Positions 22,101 through 49,575 of a stretch of DNA of 64,000 bases are shown here, in pieces. The stretch is taken from contig NC_053415.1 in assembly GCF_016859285.1 (NCBI RefSeq), forward strand, positions 26,765,001 through 26,829,000, given 5' to 3'. How positions within the stretch are numbered: the stretch's first letter is position 1; each line of letters starts with the position of its first letter. Both the position numbers and the translations under genes were made by a program. The notes beneath the pieces were generated by a model that saw only the letters and a program-made list of their open reading frames with translations, did no database searches and was not told where the DNA came from. The stretch comes from Xiphias gladius. Taxonomy: Eukaryota; Chordata; Actinopteri; Istiophoriformes; Xiphiidae.

Positions 22101-25100
22101 GAGGCTTGTTCTGTCGAACTCCTGTTGGCGAACGCAGAGTTGTGTGTCTCTGTCGGAAGATCTTTAGATTCAGAATGTGGCGGGAGCAACTCTGATTTAA
22201 CCAGGTAACGCTGGCTGTCGCACTGAGTAATGTTGCCGTGTACGCGACACATCGGAGGAAACACCAACAGAAGTCTTAGTCAGGTGTTGGGCCACCGCAT
22301 GAGGCCGGAACAGCTTCAGTGCTCCTTGGCAGTGATTCTCCAAGTCTGCGGCCTCCACTGGAGGGATGAACTCCTATTCTCCCAAAAGATTCTCCCTCAT
22401 TTGGTGTTTTGGGGATGGGCGCCGTCTAACACATCGGTCCAAATTCTCCCATGAGCGTTGGGTTGAGATCCAGTGACCACTCAGTGACCCCTCGTGCCCC
22501 GTGGATGGGGGCAGTCCACTCATTCTCCTTTAACTTGTCACCCGTCTGTAGCGTTCACGTCAACGTCCAAGTCGTGATTACGACTGGGAAAGTCACAATT
22601 TTCCGAAAGCTCTGGCACTAAGGAAGTACAGAAATGTGAAGAAGTCTGTTGTTAAAGGTGATTCGACGCTGAACAAGCGCAGTACAAGTCGTTACTACAC
22701 TTTGTTGTAACTACCCTCCTGTATAGCAGCCACTAAGAGGGGTTTTTAGCAAACACTTTGCTCGCTAGGTCGTAGGACGTCTCTGAAGACATGTAGCTGT
22801 AGCGTTTGTGCCTTTCTATTTAGCTTTGTCAGAGTTTACTGGCGAAGACAGCTGGAGCCTCCAGTAACGAGTGAGAGGCAGCGGCATAAAGAGAGCGCCG
22901 GCGGCCATCTTGAGTCGTCCCATGACGTTCCCAACCCGCACGGCTGGTCAGCCGGTGAGGCAGGTAGCATGCGCAGCCTTGTTAAGCTAAAGGAAAGGAG
23001 ATGTTTCCCGTCTCTGGACTGTCTCTTATTTACAGCGGAGGCAGGATCAAGATGATTTCAGAAGGACTCTGACGTTGCTGTTCCAGGGGCCAACTGGGTA
23101 AATTTGGTAGCGGCCGTTTGTGAGAGGGCAGTGACGACACCGACGTCATGACATGTGACATCGTGAAATAGAAAAGAGAGACAGGAAATAAAAGTGCCAT
23201 TGGAAAAAAATGAAATAAAAACAGAGGTTTGAAACTGAATTTTGAAATGAAGATTTCGATCATGAAATAAAAGCAAAAAAGTCCTGTAAAACATTTCATG
23301 ATAATGAGCTGAGTTACTTCATAAATTATTTCACAATGTCTTGTTTCATTTATACATTTCACACAATTCATGTGATTATTTATTTCATAATTTAGTATGG
23401 AACCCTTCCCAGGAGTAATGGCAGTAGGTAGGCGTTAGTTCCTAATGCTAAATGACAAAATAACCCTGCCGGTTAATCATTCAGGTTTAACTTTCGCTTC
23501 CGGCCTGTGACTTACTTGAGACTACCCAGGCCCAGCAGGGAGTTGTAGGCCACCGCCTCTATCTTGTTCCTCTCCAGGTAGATGTGGGTCAGGTTCTCCA
23601 TGCCCCTGATGGCTCCGGGGATCCTCCGGAAGTTGTTCTGGAAGCACAGCAGCTCCTTCAGCGCCGTCTGCTCTATGAAGATGCGGTCGGGGATGTTGAA
23701 GAGGTTACAGTCGGACAGGTCCAGGCGCACCAGCCTCTTCAGCCCCGTGAACGCTCGTGTGTGCAGGTAGCTGATGTAGTCGTTGTGCGCCATCCTCAGC
23801 TCCACCAAGTTGGAGAGGCCCTGCAGGACAGAGGCGCAGCTGCGTGTTGGATATGCAGATTTGAGTGCATTTACATCGAGTGCCGTACACGTTTGATGCA
23901 CTTGGCTCGAGGGTTTTCATTTCATCAAACCTTCTGCCTCCTCTTCGCCACATTTCGCTTTTTGCTCCTCTACATTTATTGACATTTATTTAGTTGCACA
24001 CAAAACATATGAAGAGTTCATAAAATACAAACCGCTGTAAACGATTAAGCTGCCCAACAGCACATCAAAACTGATCAGTCGATCAATAATCAATCTTCTG
24101 ACTGCCGTGTCAGATGTTTTGCTTTCTGATTAATGCTGAGGAAAAAAACTTTGAGCTATTATCTTATCAAATCAAAGAATTGATAGATTGATCAAAAGAT
24201 AAAAATAATCAGCAGATGACTTTTACTTTTGAAATATTTAGGACATGGTCCTTATGATACTCACATACTTTTACCTTAGTAACATTTTAAACTCAGGACT
24301 TTTATTTATAATGGGGTATTTTTACAGTGTGCTATTAGTACTTTTACTAAAATAAAGCATCCGAATGCTTCTTCCACCACAAGCTTCACCAGGTGCTGTT
24401 CATCGTGCCAGACCCCAAACTAAAGCCATCTTCAGCCAAAGCTGCTTTCAAGAGAAAAAGGTTGATGGTGCTTCTGTTACACACCAGCACGACACCATCA
24501 CTGCCCATTTGTTTGTTTGCAGGATGAAACACAACAGGTTAAACTGAACCTCTGTGGGAATTTGAGCAAATAAACAAGTGACTGGTTTTTGGTGCAGACC
24601 TGGAGGAAAGAAGGATTTCTCAAAGAGGCATTTCACTCCAAAAAACATAATCCTACCCAAACCCATCAGCTAAATCATTGCTGTTTTAAATCACTGGGGA
24701 AAAAAAAATCTATTTTTTGAATCTTTGGTAGAAAACATTTCCCGATCTGTGTATTATCCCGATTAACCTGTGTAAAGCTGTTCTGGTTTTTCAGATGTAA
24801 TTTTGTGATGGTTGGAGCACCAGCATCGGTACGTAAGAAGAGGTTTTGTCTGTTTTTTGGCTTGGATGAAGCAGCTCTTTGCTTCTGCTGCCTCTCGTGA
24901 GCCACTGAATCAAATTCACTGAACACGTATTGATGCAGTTACCAAACAGTATTTGTCATTGAAACCCAGAGATATATAGACTATTGCAGCCTTGACAGAG
25001 CTTCCTGCTCTCGGAGTGGTTTCTTCTCAAACTGGTTTATTTCAAATCAAGTGTAAGAGATGTTCACCGTTTTTATGAGAATACAGATGAACCCTCTGGA

Positions 25101-27953
25101 GTCCGGCACAGGAAACGCTGACTTTGTCTAGGTATCTACCAAAAACTACTATTGCCCGCACTGACGGAGCAAAACGCCCTCACAGTTTAGTGCAAACCAA
25201 GAAAATACAGCTCCAGCAACAACAGGTAGTACTGTTGCTTGAAAAGGAGCAGACGATACCTTGCTTTTCTTTTTTCAGTACAAATTCCTAGAAACATCCC
25301 ACTAATGCAATCACACTTCAGCACGAAAACTCGGCAGACCTTGAAGGCTCCGGGAGTGATGAAGGAGATGTTGTTGTGGTCCAGAGACAGAGACCTGAGG
25401 GAGGGCAGGGTACCGAAAGCCCTCTCCGACAGGAACCTCAGCCTGTTCTTGTCCAGGTTGATGGCGGAGGCCTCGCAGGGAAACTCTCTGGGCAGCTCAG
25501 CCAGGCCGGAGCGGTCGCACAGCACGCTGCAGCTCTTCTCCTGGGTGCAGGAGCAGGACGCCGGACAGGCCCGAACGCACGCCCACCGGGCCAGCACCGC
25601 CTGAGGCAGCAGGCACAGCACAGAGACTGAAAGCAGGACAGATGGGGGGGGGGCATGGACATCAAGCCAGTCTGAGAAAAAATAAAAAGCGGAGTGCTTT
25701 CCCATATTTTGACAAGAATCAAACCAAACCGGAGTCTGGAAATGAACGAGCGATGGACAGACTTACTCTGAGACTAACCACCATTTTCATTATCGGTTAA
25801 TCGGCCAATTATTTTTTTGGATTAATAGATGAATCGTTTCGTCCAGAACATGTCCAAAGGAAAGTGAAAAAAAGCTCTGAAGTAACCAACTGATCACAGT
25901 AGTTGCCGACTGATTTTCTCTCGATCAGCTAACTGATCAGCGCTCCTTCAGCTAGACACCCACCGAGAACACAGTTTCCATGTGAACCTCCGCAGCACCC
26001 TGTGGTCAGTCAATATTCAATTTAATTCACATTATTTGATTACGCTTCAGTTTCTGTGGAACGTTCTGAGAAAACCTGGATTCAGATGATGAGAGATGCT
26101 CGGAAAAATGGAAATTTGAACATTTCCAATTACATGAAAACCGGGCAACTTCATCTGCTGAGGAAGACTGATTGATGCGGTCGAAAGCTCTGGTGCGGCT
26201 GATGCGTGGACCTTGTGGTGACTTATTTTTTTGAGCGTTTCACTTTGGTTTCACTCAACATTCTTTCCCCCTGGTCGTTGGAGCTCCTCAGTTGAGATCA
26301 ATAAGAACCGCGCGTATTCTGCAATGAGATTTCACCTCCTCGCTGAATGAGGCTCAAAATGTGATAAAGCTGCTGTAGGAGGCTCCAGGAGCCACAGCAC
26401 CGCCTTTGCTTTAACGCTGAAACAACCATGAATTGATGAGTTGATCGACAGGAAATTAAATGGGAAACTCTTTGGATAATCGATTAATTGTCTGAGCACT
26501 TTTTCAAGCGAAACGTTGCCAAACAGCTGGTTCCAGCTTCTCCGGTTGGAGGATTTGCTGCATATCTCTGTTTCTGTATCGTTGTCGTTGTCCCCAGTTT
26601 GGGGTTTTACAAGACATCCAAAAGAAGTCACCTTGGGCTCTGGGAATCTGCGATGGGCACTTTCACTATTTTCTGTTACTTTATAGACCAAACAACTATT
26701 CGATTAGTAGAGAAAATACTCATGAATAATTTCCTTAGTCTGCTTTACTGCTGCAAAGAACATACTGATATTAGTACATTTATAAAAAACAAAAGGCAGA
26801 TCGCTCCTCGGTTTTCCCCTTCCCCGGATTAAACGCTGGCATTGATTTTTGCAGCAACATAAGGACGCCGGTTGATTTGATGCCGGAGTCACGTTGACTG
26901 GCAGGTCGAGGGCCAAACTGTCTCTTCGCCAGCTGCCGGTGAAATGATGATGTGATTAAGAGCGAAGAGCTTACATTACATCAGAGATTAGCCTCACAAC
27001 AACAGGCGTTGTCTGTGTCTGGGATTTCAGCCTCGATCCAGTCCGCGTCAGCCCGAGTCCGGCCAGTCAATCAACCAGTCTCCCGAGATGCAAAAGCGGT
27101 CTGATGGAGGCAAACCCTAACTTCTGGGCGGTTTGTTGAAAACAAAACCAAAAAAAATCTTCCCGTTAAGGAGCAAACCAATCTGAGCGGTGGAATGAAG
27201 GAATGAGGGTTTGCAGTGCGAGGAAACTGAGAGCTGAGAGCATTTTTACATCTGAGGAGAGGGAGAAAAAAAAACAGTAGAAGAGTGAAGGGATTGAAAC
27301 TGACCAGTGAAAGTGATGACAGTCATTCCTGTAGTCGCTCATCTGGGACATGCCAGGATTAACGAAGCTCTGAAATGGCACAAAAAGAGCACAGTAGCAC
27401 TTATGATGAACTAGTATGAATTATATAACTGTGTGACAAAGCCCGTTGTTGGACGTCTCTGAGCGATTTGGTCCCTAAGACGTAGTTTTAGCTCAGTTTG
27501 ACGCTTAACTTTTACAGGGAGTAACAGGGAAGCACAGGGTCACAATCTTTTATAATCTTTGTGGATGTGGATTTACAGTACATAACGTGGATCATAAGAA
27601 AACGGGCAGCTGGGCACAGACTGAAAGAGTTTAGTGTCTCTTAGTAGTCATTTACATCTCCTTGTAGTAGTCTTGTCTCTCTTTTTGGTCGATTTGTGTC
27701 TCTGTGGTCGTTTCCTGCTTCTTAACTGAGCTCCCTTGACTCTCAAACAAGAAATGTTAACCAGTCGCCCCCGACAGCGGCTCTGGCCCAGTGGCCCCAG
27801 TAGCCCCGTTTGGTAATCGCACCCGTTAACCTCGGCAAACAGGAAAGACCGACCGAGGTGCAGAAATAGAAGTGACGTACCTGTGGATCTTTCCGGACGG
27901 TTGCGTCCATGTGCGTTCAAAGTCACAGTCCGAGTTTTCTCCCGTGTGTCCAT
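19119..27953 (-). CDS. nyx: nyx, nyctalopin
   Basis: The minus-strand exons are 27881-27953 (candidate first coding exon), 25340-25626, 23516-23820 and 19119-19947, which join in phase to 497 residues; human nyctalopin has 481. A hydrophobic segment ([12 protein letters not shown]) precedes the cysteine cap [11 protein letters not shown]. About a dozen leucine-rich repeats follow ([20 protein letters not shown], then [48 protein letters not shown]). The C-terminal cap is [16 protein letters not shown] with later [17 protein letters not shown]. Late N-glycosylation sequons (NLTT, NGT, NST) are visible. The tail [16 protein letters not shown] is hydrophobic and would anchor it in the membrane or signal GPI attachment. 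Nyctalopin holds TRPM1 with mGluR6 at retinal ON-bipolar dendrites, and human NYX loss causes congenital stationary night blindness. The first exon is inferred from its ATG, matched phase and good donor; the others are secure. The gene converges on cask, as in human. Confidence 0.93.
20125..20285 (+). repeat. family B repeat in nyx intron 3
   Basis: It starts AGAGCTGTAACGTTTAGTCG, contains GATAATCGATTCG and ends AATAGTTAGTTGCAGCCCC. Confidence 0.6.
21360..21535 (+). repeat. LINE-tail-like fragment
   Basis: It contains AATCAGAATCAGAATCGG followed by TTTGTTTTTATGCAG and CAGTGAAATTCGTTGTGACA, similar in style to fish LINE 3' ends. The assignment is weak. Confidence 0.35.
22255..22500 (+). repeat. 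dispersed repeat, possible transposon remnant
   Basis: It contains GATTCTCCCTCATTTGGTGT, GCCGTCTAACACATCGGTCC and GGGTTGAGATCCAGTGACC, a text seen as a repeat in other fish. No ORF is readable. Confidence 0.4.
23995..24382 (+). mobile_element. family A repeat with family B inside
   Basis: It contains AAAACATATGAAGAGTTCAT, AACGATTAAGCTGCCCAACA and an end reading TTCTTCCACCAC. The middle (about 24075-24205) resembles family B (GATCAGTCGATCAATAATC), again suggesting insertion of B into A. Confidence 0.45.
25785..25905 (+). repeat. family B repeat fragment in nyx intron 1
   Basis: It reads CATTTTCATTATCGGTTAAT then GGATTAATAGATGAATCG, the 5' part of family B. Confidence 0.5.
26420..26715 (+). 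repeat. family B repeat in nyx intron 1
   Basis: A well-preserved copy: GGATAATCGATTAATTG, AAGCGAAACGTTGCC, AGGATTTGCTGC, GTCACCTTGGGCTCTGG and CCAAACAACTATTCGATTAG. Confidence 0.6.
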
Positions 27954-27954
27954 C
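27881..27954 (-). CDS. nyx: candidate first coding exon of nyx
   Basis: On the minus strand the acceptor TTGCAG precedes G-ATG, and 24 codons plus one base later there is an excellent donor (CAG|GTACGT). The single leftover base matches the phase-1 acceptor at 25627 exactly. The resulting N terminus ([10 protein letters not shown]..., 24 residues) is polar before the hydrophobic signal segment, so it is longer than a typical signal-peptide n-region. The alternative is an unspliced start at 25705 ([10 protein letters not shown]...), which reads through the same acceptor. Confidence 0.45.
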
Positions 27955-29029
27955 CTGCAAGTCCCATGTCAGCCTGCACGGTGCCCCTTCAGCCGCAGAA
28001 CTGAGAGAGAGCTTACGGGATGCCTCTGGCTGACACCCCCCCCAGCCTCACACACAAACACCAAAAAGCCATCTCTTAATGGTGGTCAAATCCCCTGGAT
28101 GGAGCGACGGCGGGAGGGAGGGATGGAGATGGAGATAGGCGGCTGGCAGGATTACAGAAGTAAAGCAAAGCTTTCAGATCAAAACTGCTGAGGCGGAGCG
28201 GTAACTTAGAAAAACACAGATTACACCCTGCAACACACACACACACACACACAGCATGAAATTGGGCGTAAAACTTATCAGAAATGCAGATGTCGAAATG
28301 GATTAGAGGATCAGCAGGCCATCAGCGCTGTGATCTGATGAGAGAGGCGATCGATACAATTTTTTTTAAATGGGATTACGTTAATGCAGGAGCTGTATGG
28401 CCCGACGTCTTTCTCCAGAGTGTGTTACAATAGCTGAGTTCCAGCGTGACACCCGGACCGGGGGCGACGCAGCACCTCGCCTTGTTCGGTAGTGTGTCTC
28501 TTAGCGGACGTTTTGTGCCTGCTCAGTAACCCCTCCACGGGTTCGCTCGACTTGAATGTCCCTAAAACCCTCTTTTCAAAATGACACAGATATTATACAA
28601 CAGGGTTTTAATGGGTGTCACTGGCTCAGCGGTTATGAAACCTACTCAGCACATTAGAGACCATGTGACCCTTCGAGAGTGGCATGAAAAACCCTCCCGT
28701 AATTGGGCTAAACACGGTTTTGAGGATGAAAGTGACGTAACAACTGTTTTGTCTTTTCACTGCCTCACAGATGGCCCAAGCGGAGTCTGATCTGTAGAGG
28801 CATGAAATACGGGTCAGATTTCTTTTTTTCCTTCCCCAGACAGTTCAGCAAAACGAGTCTTTATGGGAAAACACGTCACTGGAGAGTTCAGCACACGTGC
28901 TCACCGTGCTCTCCGCCTGCCTGGTTATCACGGGAAGACGCAACTCGGTTGACGACCCTCGGGATTTGGGTCGTCTGGTTTTCAGCTCACCTGGTCTGGC
29001 CGCCTGCAGCGTGTTTACACACCACACAA

Positions 29030-29375
29030 CATTGTTGAACACCTCGTTCCAAAAACCAGGGCATTAATCTGCTGCTGCTGTAACAGCCTCCCCTCTTGTG
29101 GATTCAGGCTTTCCACAAGATTTTGGAACCCGGCATTCAGACGCAGGGGCATTGGCCTTTTCACAAAGGCACCGGTGCTAAAGAGAACATTAACGATGGC
29201 CCCGTCCGCTTCAAGTGTCCCAGGACGCCGTGACGGTATGACAGCGATCCGGCGCGAAACAGGACCAGGCCCCTGAAACCGAAGCGGCAGAATTGAAACT
29301 CAGCCGCCGTTCGCTTTACTCTAAATAATGAAACGGTTCTGCTTTTCCTACTGTGACGTGTCAAGACGTCGTCGG
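29030..29375. repeat. likely dispersed repeat
   Basis: It contains TTGTTGAACACCTCGTTCCA, GCAGGGGCATTGGCCTTTTC and TTCAAGTGTCCCAGGACGCC. The style and internal ordering suggest a degenerate non-coding transposon, but I could not find its ends. Confidence 0.35.
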
Positions 29376-29704
29376 TGAAAAAAGAAAAGCGTTTCTAGAG
29401 GTTAGCTGGGGAGAACTAGGTTGATGCTTCCAGTACTTCTGTTTAGTGCCCAGCTTATTCATGTATTGACAGTTTAGATGTGATTGTTTTTGAAATATCC
29501 CGATTTATCTAGGACACCAAATCTGTTTTTGTGGCATCTTTCTTCTTTCAGCATATAAATAAATGCGTGTAACATCATTTTGAGAATATATTCAGCTTTT
29601 CCTTGGGAGGCGTCGGGTTCTGTATTTTGAACGCAGTGTTACTGGGCATTGCTTGATCGCTGCCATTAATTGGGCTTTTTGTCGTCACAGCTCACCTATG
29701 CCCT

Positions 29705-29830
29705 CATTTGTCAGTTTATTAGGAACACCCAGCTACAACAGTCCCGCATTAAACCCGACCTTCATGAAGGTTGTGAAGTTCTGCATTAGAGTCGGTGATT
29801 AATGGTCACTGTGGAGTCATGCCCACACAA
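29705..29830 (+). repeat. TTATTAGG(A/T)ACACC-type MITE fragment
   Basis: It begins CAGTTTATTAGGAACACCCA and includes CCTTCATGAAGGTTGTGAAG. This matches the terminal text of the MITE at 53695-54034. Confidence 0.5.
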
Positions 29831-30259
29831 ATCTAAGATTTGGGATGTTGGTAACTGCGCGCCAAGGTTTTGACTCCATTTCTGATCAACTAAAAAAGAA
29901 AACGAAGATACAACTCGCGCGTGGGCCCCCGTCTCTGTCGTCCCTTGACTCGGGCAGCTGGAGCAAGAAAACACTGAATAGAAAAAGGCAATGCTTAAAA
30001 TGTCCACACCAGGCGCTGAGAATGTAAGCTGCTGTAGGAAAATAACACAATTGACACAGTTGAATTTACAAATGAAATCTTTATAATTTTTTTATGTCAA
30101 AAAGAAACGAAGCCTGTTCAATCTCTACCAAATTGAATTTGCTGCCCGTCCGCCCCGTATCCACACGAGGCAGCAGGCTGCTTGCTACAGATCTTCTCTG
30201 CACAACTACAGTAAACAAGTCTTCAGGAAACATGCTTGATTTTTCCGGATACTTTTGCA

Positions 30260-33102
30260 TTCAAAACATTTTATTTTGGTAAAATCATACAATTGCACAG
30301 CTGAGTATTTCCCATGCAGTGCAGGATCCTATAAGCTAATACAGAAAGCAAAGTCTACATCTAAAGAGCTCTAGGGTTCTCAAGGGAACGTGGAACAAGT
30401 CTCGGGCTCTGCTTGCGACAACACTAACGACATGAACCTCCTGTTCATCCTGAGCAGCACCGACAGCTGCTGTGGAAGTCGATGCTTCAGACCTGCTCCA
30501 CATTCAAGGAGAACTCCAGAGACGTCATATATGCAAATACAACAATGAGAATAAACCACATGTTTGTTTCTTTAAGGATTGCCATGTGCCAGACATTCAC
30601 TGGAGAGAAATAATTATCAGGTCAAATTAGAGTAAAGAATCAATAATGCACACAATTGGAAAATCTGAACACTTCTGCACCGATATGCTTAGGAAATTTA
30701 TTTGCTCTTTTGACAGCTTTATTCCAAACCTTGGCATGTTTGTTCAATTCCATTTCAAATTTTGTTGACCAATTAGTATAATCTGATAGAGATGACTGGC
30801 CCTGAGAAGGCCGCGAAACAGCTGTGGATATTATTTACTGAGTCCAATGTATCTTAAACATTAAAAAGCTCACGCTACCCCGAAATATATAAATTTCACG
30901 CATACAGGTGACATTCAACATTCAAGTGCCAGTGTTTTTTGTACTGTCTTTTGGTCAAGTTTCTGAAACTTTCAAAGAATCACTTTGAGGCTTACAAAAA
31001 TAAATATTTGTCAAAAATGCTTAATAAATTACACAAAACTAGCAGCAAAAGTAGAATCTAGAAATCTGTGCAAATGGCTAAATTCCCCCAACTGCTAAAT
31101 CCCCTGGTCCCAAATAAATCCTGGTTTAAACGTTGAGAACCCTTCCCCTTTGTAAACAAGCTGCGTTTTTCACAATCTCCTCACACACAATATTTGGAAG
31201 CTTAAGGACACATAGTCAAGACATCTATATAAAACTCTAGATGTGCAATAAAAGAACTTTTGTAAAACTTGATGGGCACGACGTACAAGGGCCTACACAC
31301 CTAAATCAAGTAGCACCATTCAATCTCAAGTTCTCAACACTGTCAGTGCATCCGCTTTTAGTTCAATTTCTTAAAAAAAAGGTTTCAAGGCACAACACAC
31401 CCGATGAGAAAATTGGGAGCATTTTGAGGTGAAACGCCCCCGTCTCTCCTCCTCTCGATGGCTGCTCCTCTTTGAGAGGAAAAGCCTGCTCTGGCTTTAC
31501 GAAGCCACAGATTTATTTATTTTTTTATACATGTCTGAGCAAATGGAACTCCCAGAGAGCCTGACAGTACTTTAATGTTCCAGGAAGGAAGTGGACGCTC
31601 CCGTCTTTGGCCACCTCCAGTTACACTATGCAGCAATGGAAACCAAAGCCACTGACGACGGTGGTGCACTGAAAACCGCGCCCCCACGCCTACCCCAGTT
31701 CCCCTAACCCCAGTGGTCGGAGTGCTGCTCTACCCTGCTCCGTTCCTCGCCGTTTAATTGATAAACCTCAGTGATCATTCAAATGCCTGTCTCTTAAAGA
31801 TGAACCATGCCTCCAACGCAGCTTGAAAAGAGAAAACGTTTGTAATTAAGTTAAGCCTGCGACTCAGTTCACGCGTCCTTCCTCCTTGACCAAAAAACAA
31901 AACACTTGCGAGCGTAGAATACCATCTGGGCCTCGTGGCTGCCAGGCGACTCTTTCAACACTAACACCACACTATGCCCTCCCGATGCTGTGGTCCTTTA
32001 TGCGGCCATTTTGAACTTCACTTTCAAGATGGCAGGCATTTTTTGTTTTGATACATATTTGTAGAGAAACAATTCAAAAAAAAAAAAAAAAAAAAAAAAA
32101 AGTTTAAAAAAGAAAAGTTTTTCAATTTTGCACACACCTGCACCAAAAATGTCTCAAGTAAAAAACAAAAAACACCGCCCACTTAATGTAGCTAGCACTT
32201 GGTAACATACTAGCTGCCATAACACTGTCAAGTCAATTGAAAAATGTGGAGTAACAAGTTCCAGCATTGATTATTCTTGCTTAAACCTCAGCGATTGTTG
32301 GCACTGAGCTTAATGACTTCTGTGTTTCTTAAGATTACGATAGGAATGACTACCATATCCATAAAAAGGAGCCTGTCCAGGATAGAGTGAGCAAAAAAAG
32401 AAGAAGAAAACAAATGTAACTTTGTCCCTCAGGATTAAAATACGGTTGCTTCACAGAGTGGCCCAGTTTGTATTAGACATAGTAATGGCTCCATTAGCTG
32501 TTTTACTAAAGAAAAAGGCTACATGATGTTCCTGCAATAAATTTGAAGTTCAAATGGAATCATGACTCCGAGAGCCACAATACCCCAGTGTTTGCCAAGG
32601 TTTGATTAAGTCCAAGCTTATTTTACCTTTCTAATATTTTTCACCAAACAAAACAACAGTAGAAACAAATTTAGAGCTCTTGGCCATAGTCATCTGGTGA
32701 AATGAAAACATAGATTTCCTGTTTAAATTCAAAAGGCACAGTACATTAACATACAAATGATCCTCAGGTTATTCAATTGGGTTTTTTTTTTTTTTCCACA
32801 AAAAGAACAAAAATACTTCTAACAATGAAAGTCCGAGGTTGCTATCGGACAATGCATGTCAGCATCCGTGCTCACTCTGAGGTGTGCGAATCTCTGCTGT
32901 CTCCGGTGCATTGCACGTGCTGGTGACTTTCCTTTGCGTCGTGCTGCACTTCCTTTTTGAGAGAAGCGAATGGCAGAGAACCAGGGTTGGTAATGTACTG
33001 TGTGTCAGTGAAGCTACACAGGGAGGGTTGTTATGGTCTGGCTTAAGTTAACATGTGGTTTCCGTTGGGTTGGGTTGGCATGGCAACCTATTCCTTAGGT
33101 GA
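30260..33102 (-). other. ddx3x: ddx3x 3' UTR, about 2.8 kb
   Basis: AT-rich sequence following the ddx3x stop on the minus strand, with almost none of the dispersed repeats seen elsewhere in the window. Minus-strand AATAAA signals are at 30270-30275 and 30697-30702, with another near 31511. A poly-A run on the + strand (about 32077-32101) is a poly-U stretch in the transcript. A long 3' UTR is typical of DDX3X. Confidence 0.55.
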
Positions 33103-48390
<15,288 letters not shown>

Positions 48391-48800
48391 AACTAAAGAG
48401 AATAGTGGGGGATTATTTCTGAAGAGAAAGGATTTTCTTTGTTAGCTCGACCGGCTATGCTGTAACGTTAATTTAGCTTTTCTTTTCTGTAAAAATTTAC
48501 GACCTTGAGTCAACGGTTAACTCTGACGTTAGCTAGACGATTACGTTTACTTTAAATAAATAAAACTACGTTTTTTGTTATAAATATTAATTCCGTTCAA
48601 GTTTCCAAATGAAATGATGGCTGTGGAGCAGTTGAACAGATACCCCCTCCCGGCAGGCTTGACCGTGGTGGAATGAGGCACCGAGCGTTCAGGTAGCGCG
48701 AGATATCGCCTCTGTAACCTCAGGCCACCAGGTTGTTGGACAAATATCGCGATGTTTCCGTACATCTCGGATTGGTATTGCCGGCAGCAGAAAACGCAGA
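48391..48800 (-). promoter_or_regulatory. ddx3x: ddx3x 5' UTR and promoter region
   Basis: Sequence upstream of the ddx3x ATG (48388-48390). It contains GC-richer, repeat-poor DNA and several GCTA motifs: GTTAGCTCGAC, GTAACGTTAATTTAGC and GACGTTAGCTAG. The transcription start is not marked by any clear TATA box. Confidence 0.35.
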
Positions 48801-48935
48801 CACACGGAACCGATTATTAAGGTTGGATTTCCTCTGTGTCATTACCGTTGTGTCTTAAAAACAACTCAGGAACGAAACCTAAACTTTTGCACCATAACAT
48901 ACATCCGGTCTTCCCGTGGATGGAAGATGAAAAGA

Positions 48936-49575
48936 AAGCAAAACAACCGAATAGAAACAACATTACCACAAAGACACGCAAAAAGACGCGAAATGACTAT
49001 TAAGAGATACAAAGAGATGCAGAGCTACCACAAAGGCAAGGCAAGTTTATTTGTATTGAACATTTCAACAAGACAATTCAAAGTGCTTTACATAAAACAT
49101 AAAAGGCATCAAGACAAAATGTAAAAGCAACATAAGAAAACACGAAAAAGCATTTAGATAGAAAAGAAAAAAATAAACACAAGAGTAAAAGTTACATTGC
49201 AGTGTAGGAAATGATTAATTATTTGATTCAATAAAAGGCAGCTGCAAACAGAAAAGTCTTCAGCCTTGATTTAAAAGAAATGAGAAATGAGAGGCAGTTT
49301 TCTGGGAGTTTGTTCCAGATATGTGGAGCAAAAAGTCTGAACGCTGCTCCTACATGTTTAGTTTTAACTGTCGGGGCAGAAAGCAGATGTCCCAGATGAC
49401 CTAAGGGAAGGAGAGACAAAAAGAGAGAGAGAAAAAAATGGCCAAAGAGAAAAAAAACAGACCACAAAGAGAATAAAATTGACTACAAAGAGATGCAAAA
49501 CTATCACAATAAGATGCAAAACTAACACAGCGATGCAAAATGACCACAGAGAGATCTAAAATGAGATTTGTAGTG
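48936..49575. repeat. short tandem-like A-rich repeat split by a LINE
   Basis: Units resembling ACAAAGAGATGCAAAA and CTACCACAAAG occur at 48936-49032 and again at 49440-49575, with the LINE tail between them. Confidence 0.55.
49033..49390 (-). mobile_element. 5'-truncated LINE (L2/CR1-like) end
   Basis: On the minus strand a frame encodes AAFRLFAPHIWNKLPENCLS and SFKSRLKTFLF, the C-terminal end typical of L2/CR1-type reverse transcriptases. It is followed by 3' tail text (AAAGCACTTTGAATTGTC) ending in AATAAACTTGCCTTGCC. Only the last part of the element remains. Confidence 0.75.

Larger units (their letters stand above)
27955..30260. other. nyx-ddx3x intergenic region
   Basis: No supported gene. 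It holds the nyx 5' flank, a short (CA)n run at about 28230-28252, and two repeat stretches (29030-29375 and 29705-29830). The nyx promoter is likely in the first kilobase upstream of 27954, but no core element stands out. Confidence 0.5.

Noticed and set aside
28581..28790. 69-residue frame starting MTQILYNRVL
   Set aside because: No family match, no splice sites that extend it, and it lies in nyx-ddx3x intergenic DNA with several repeats.
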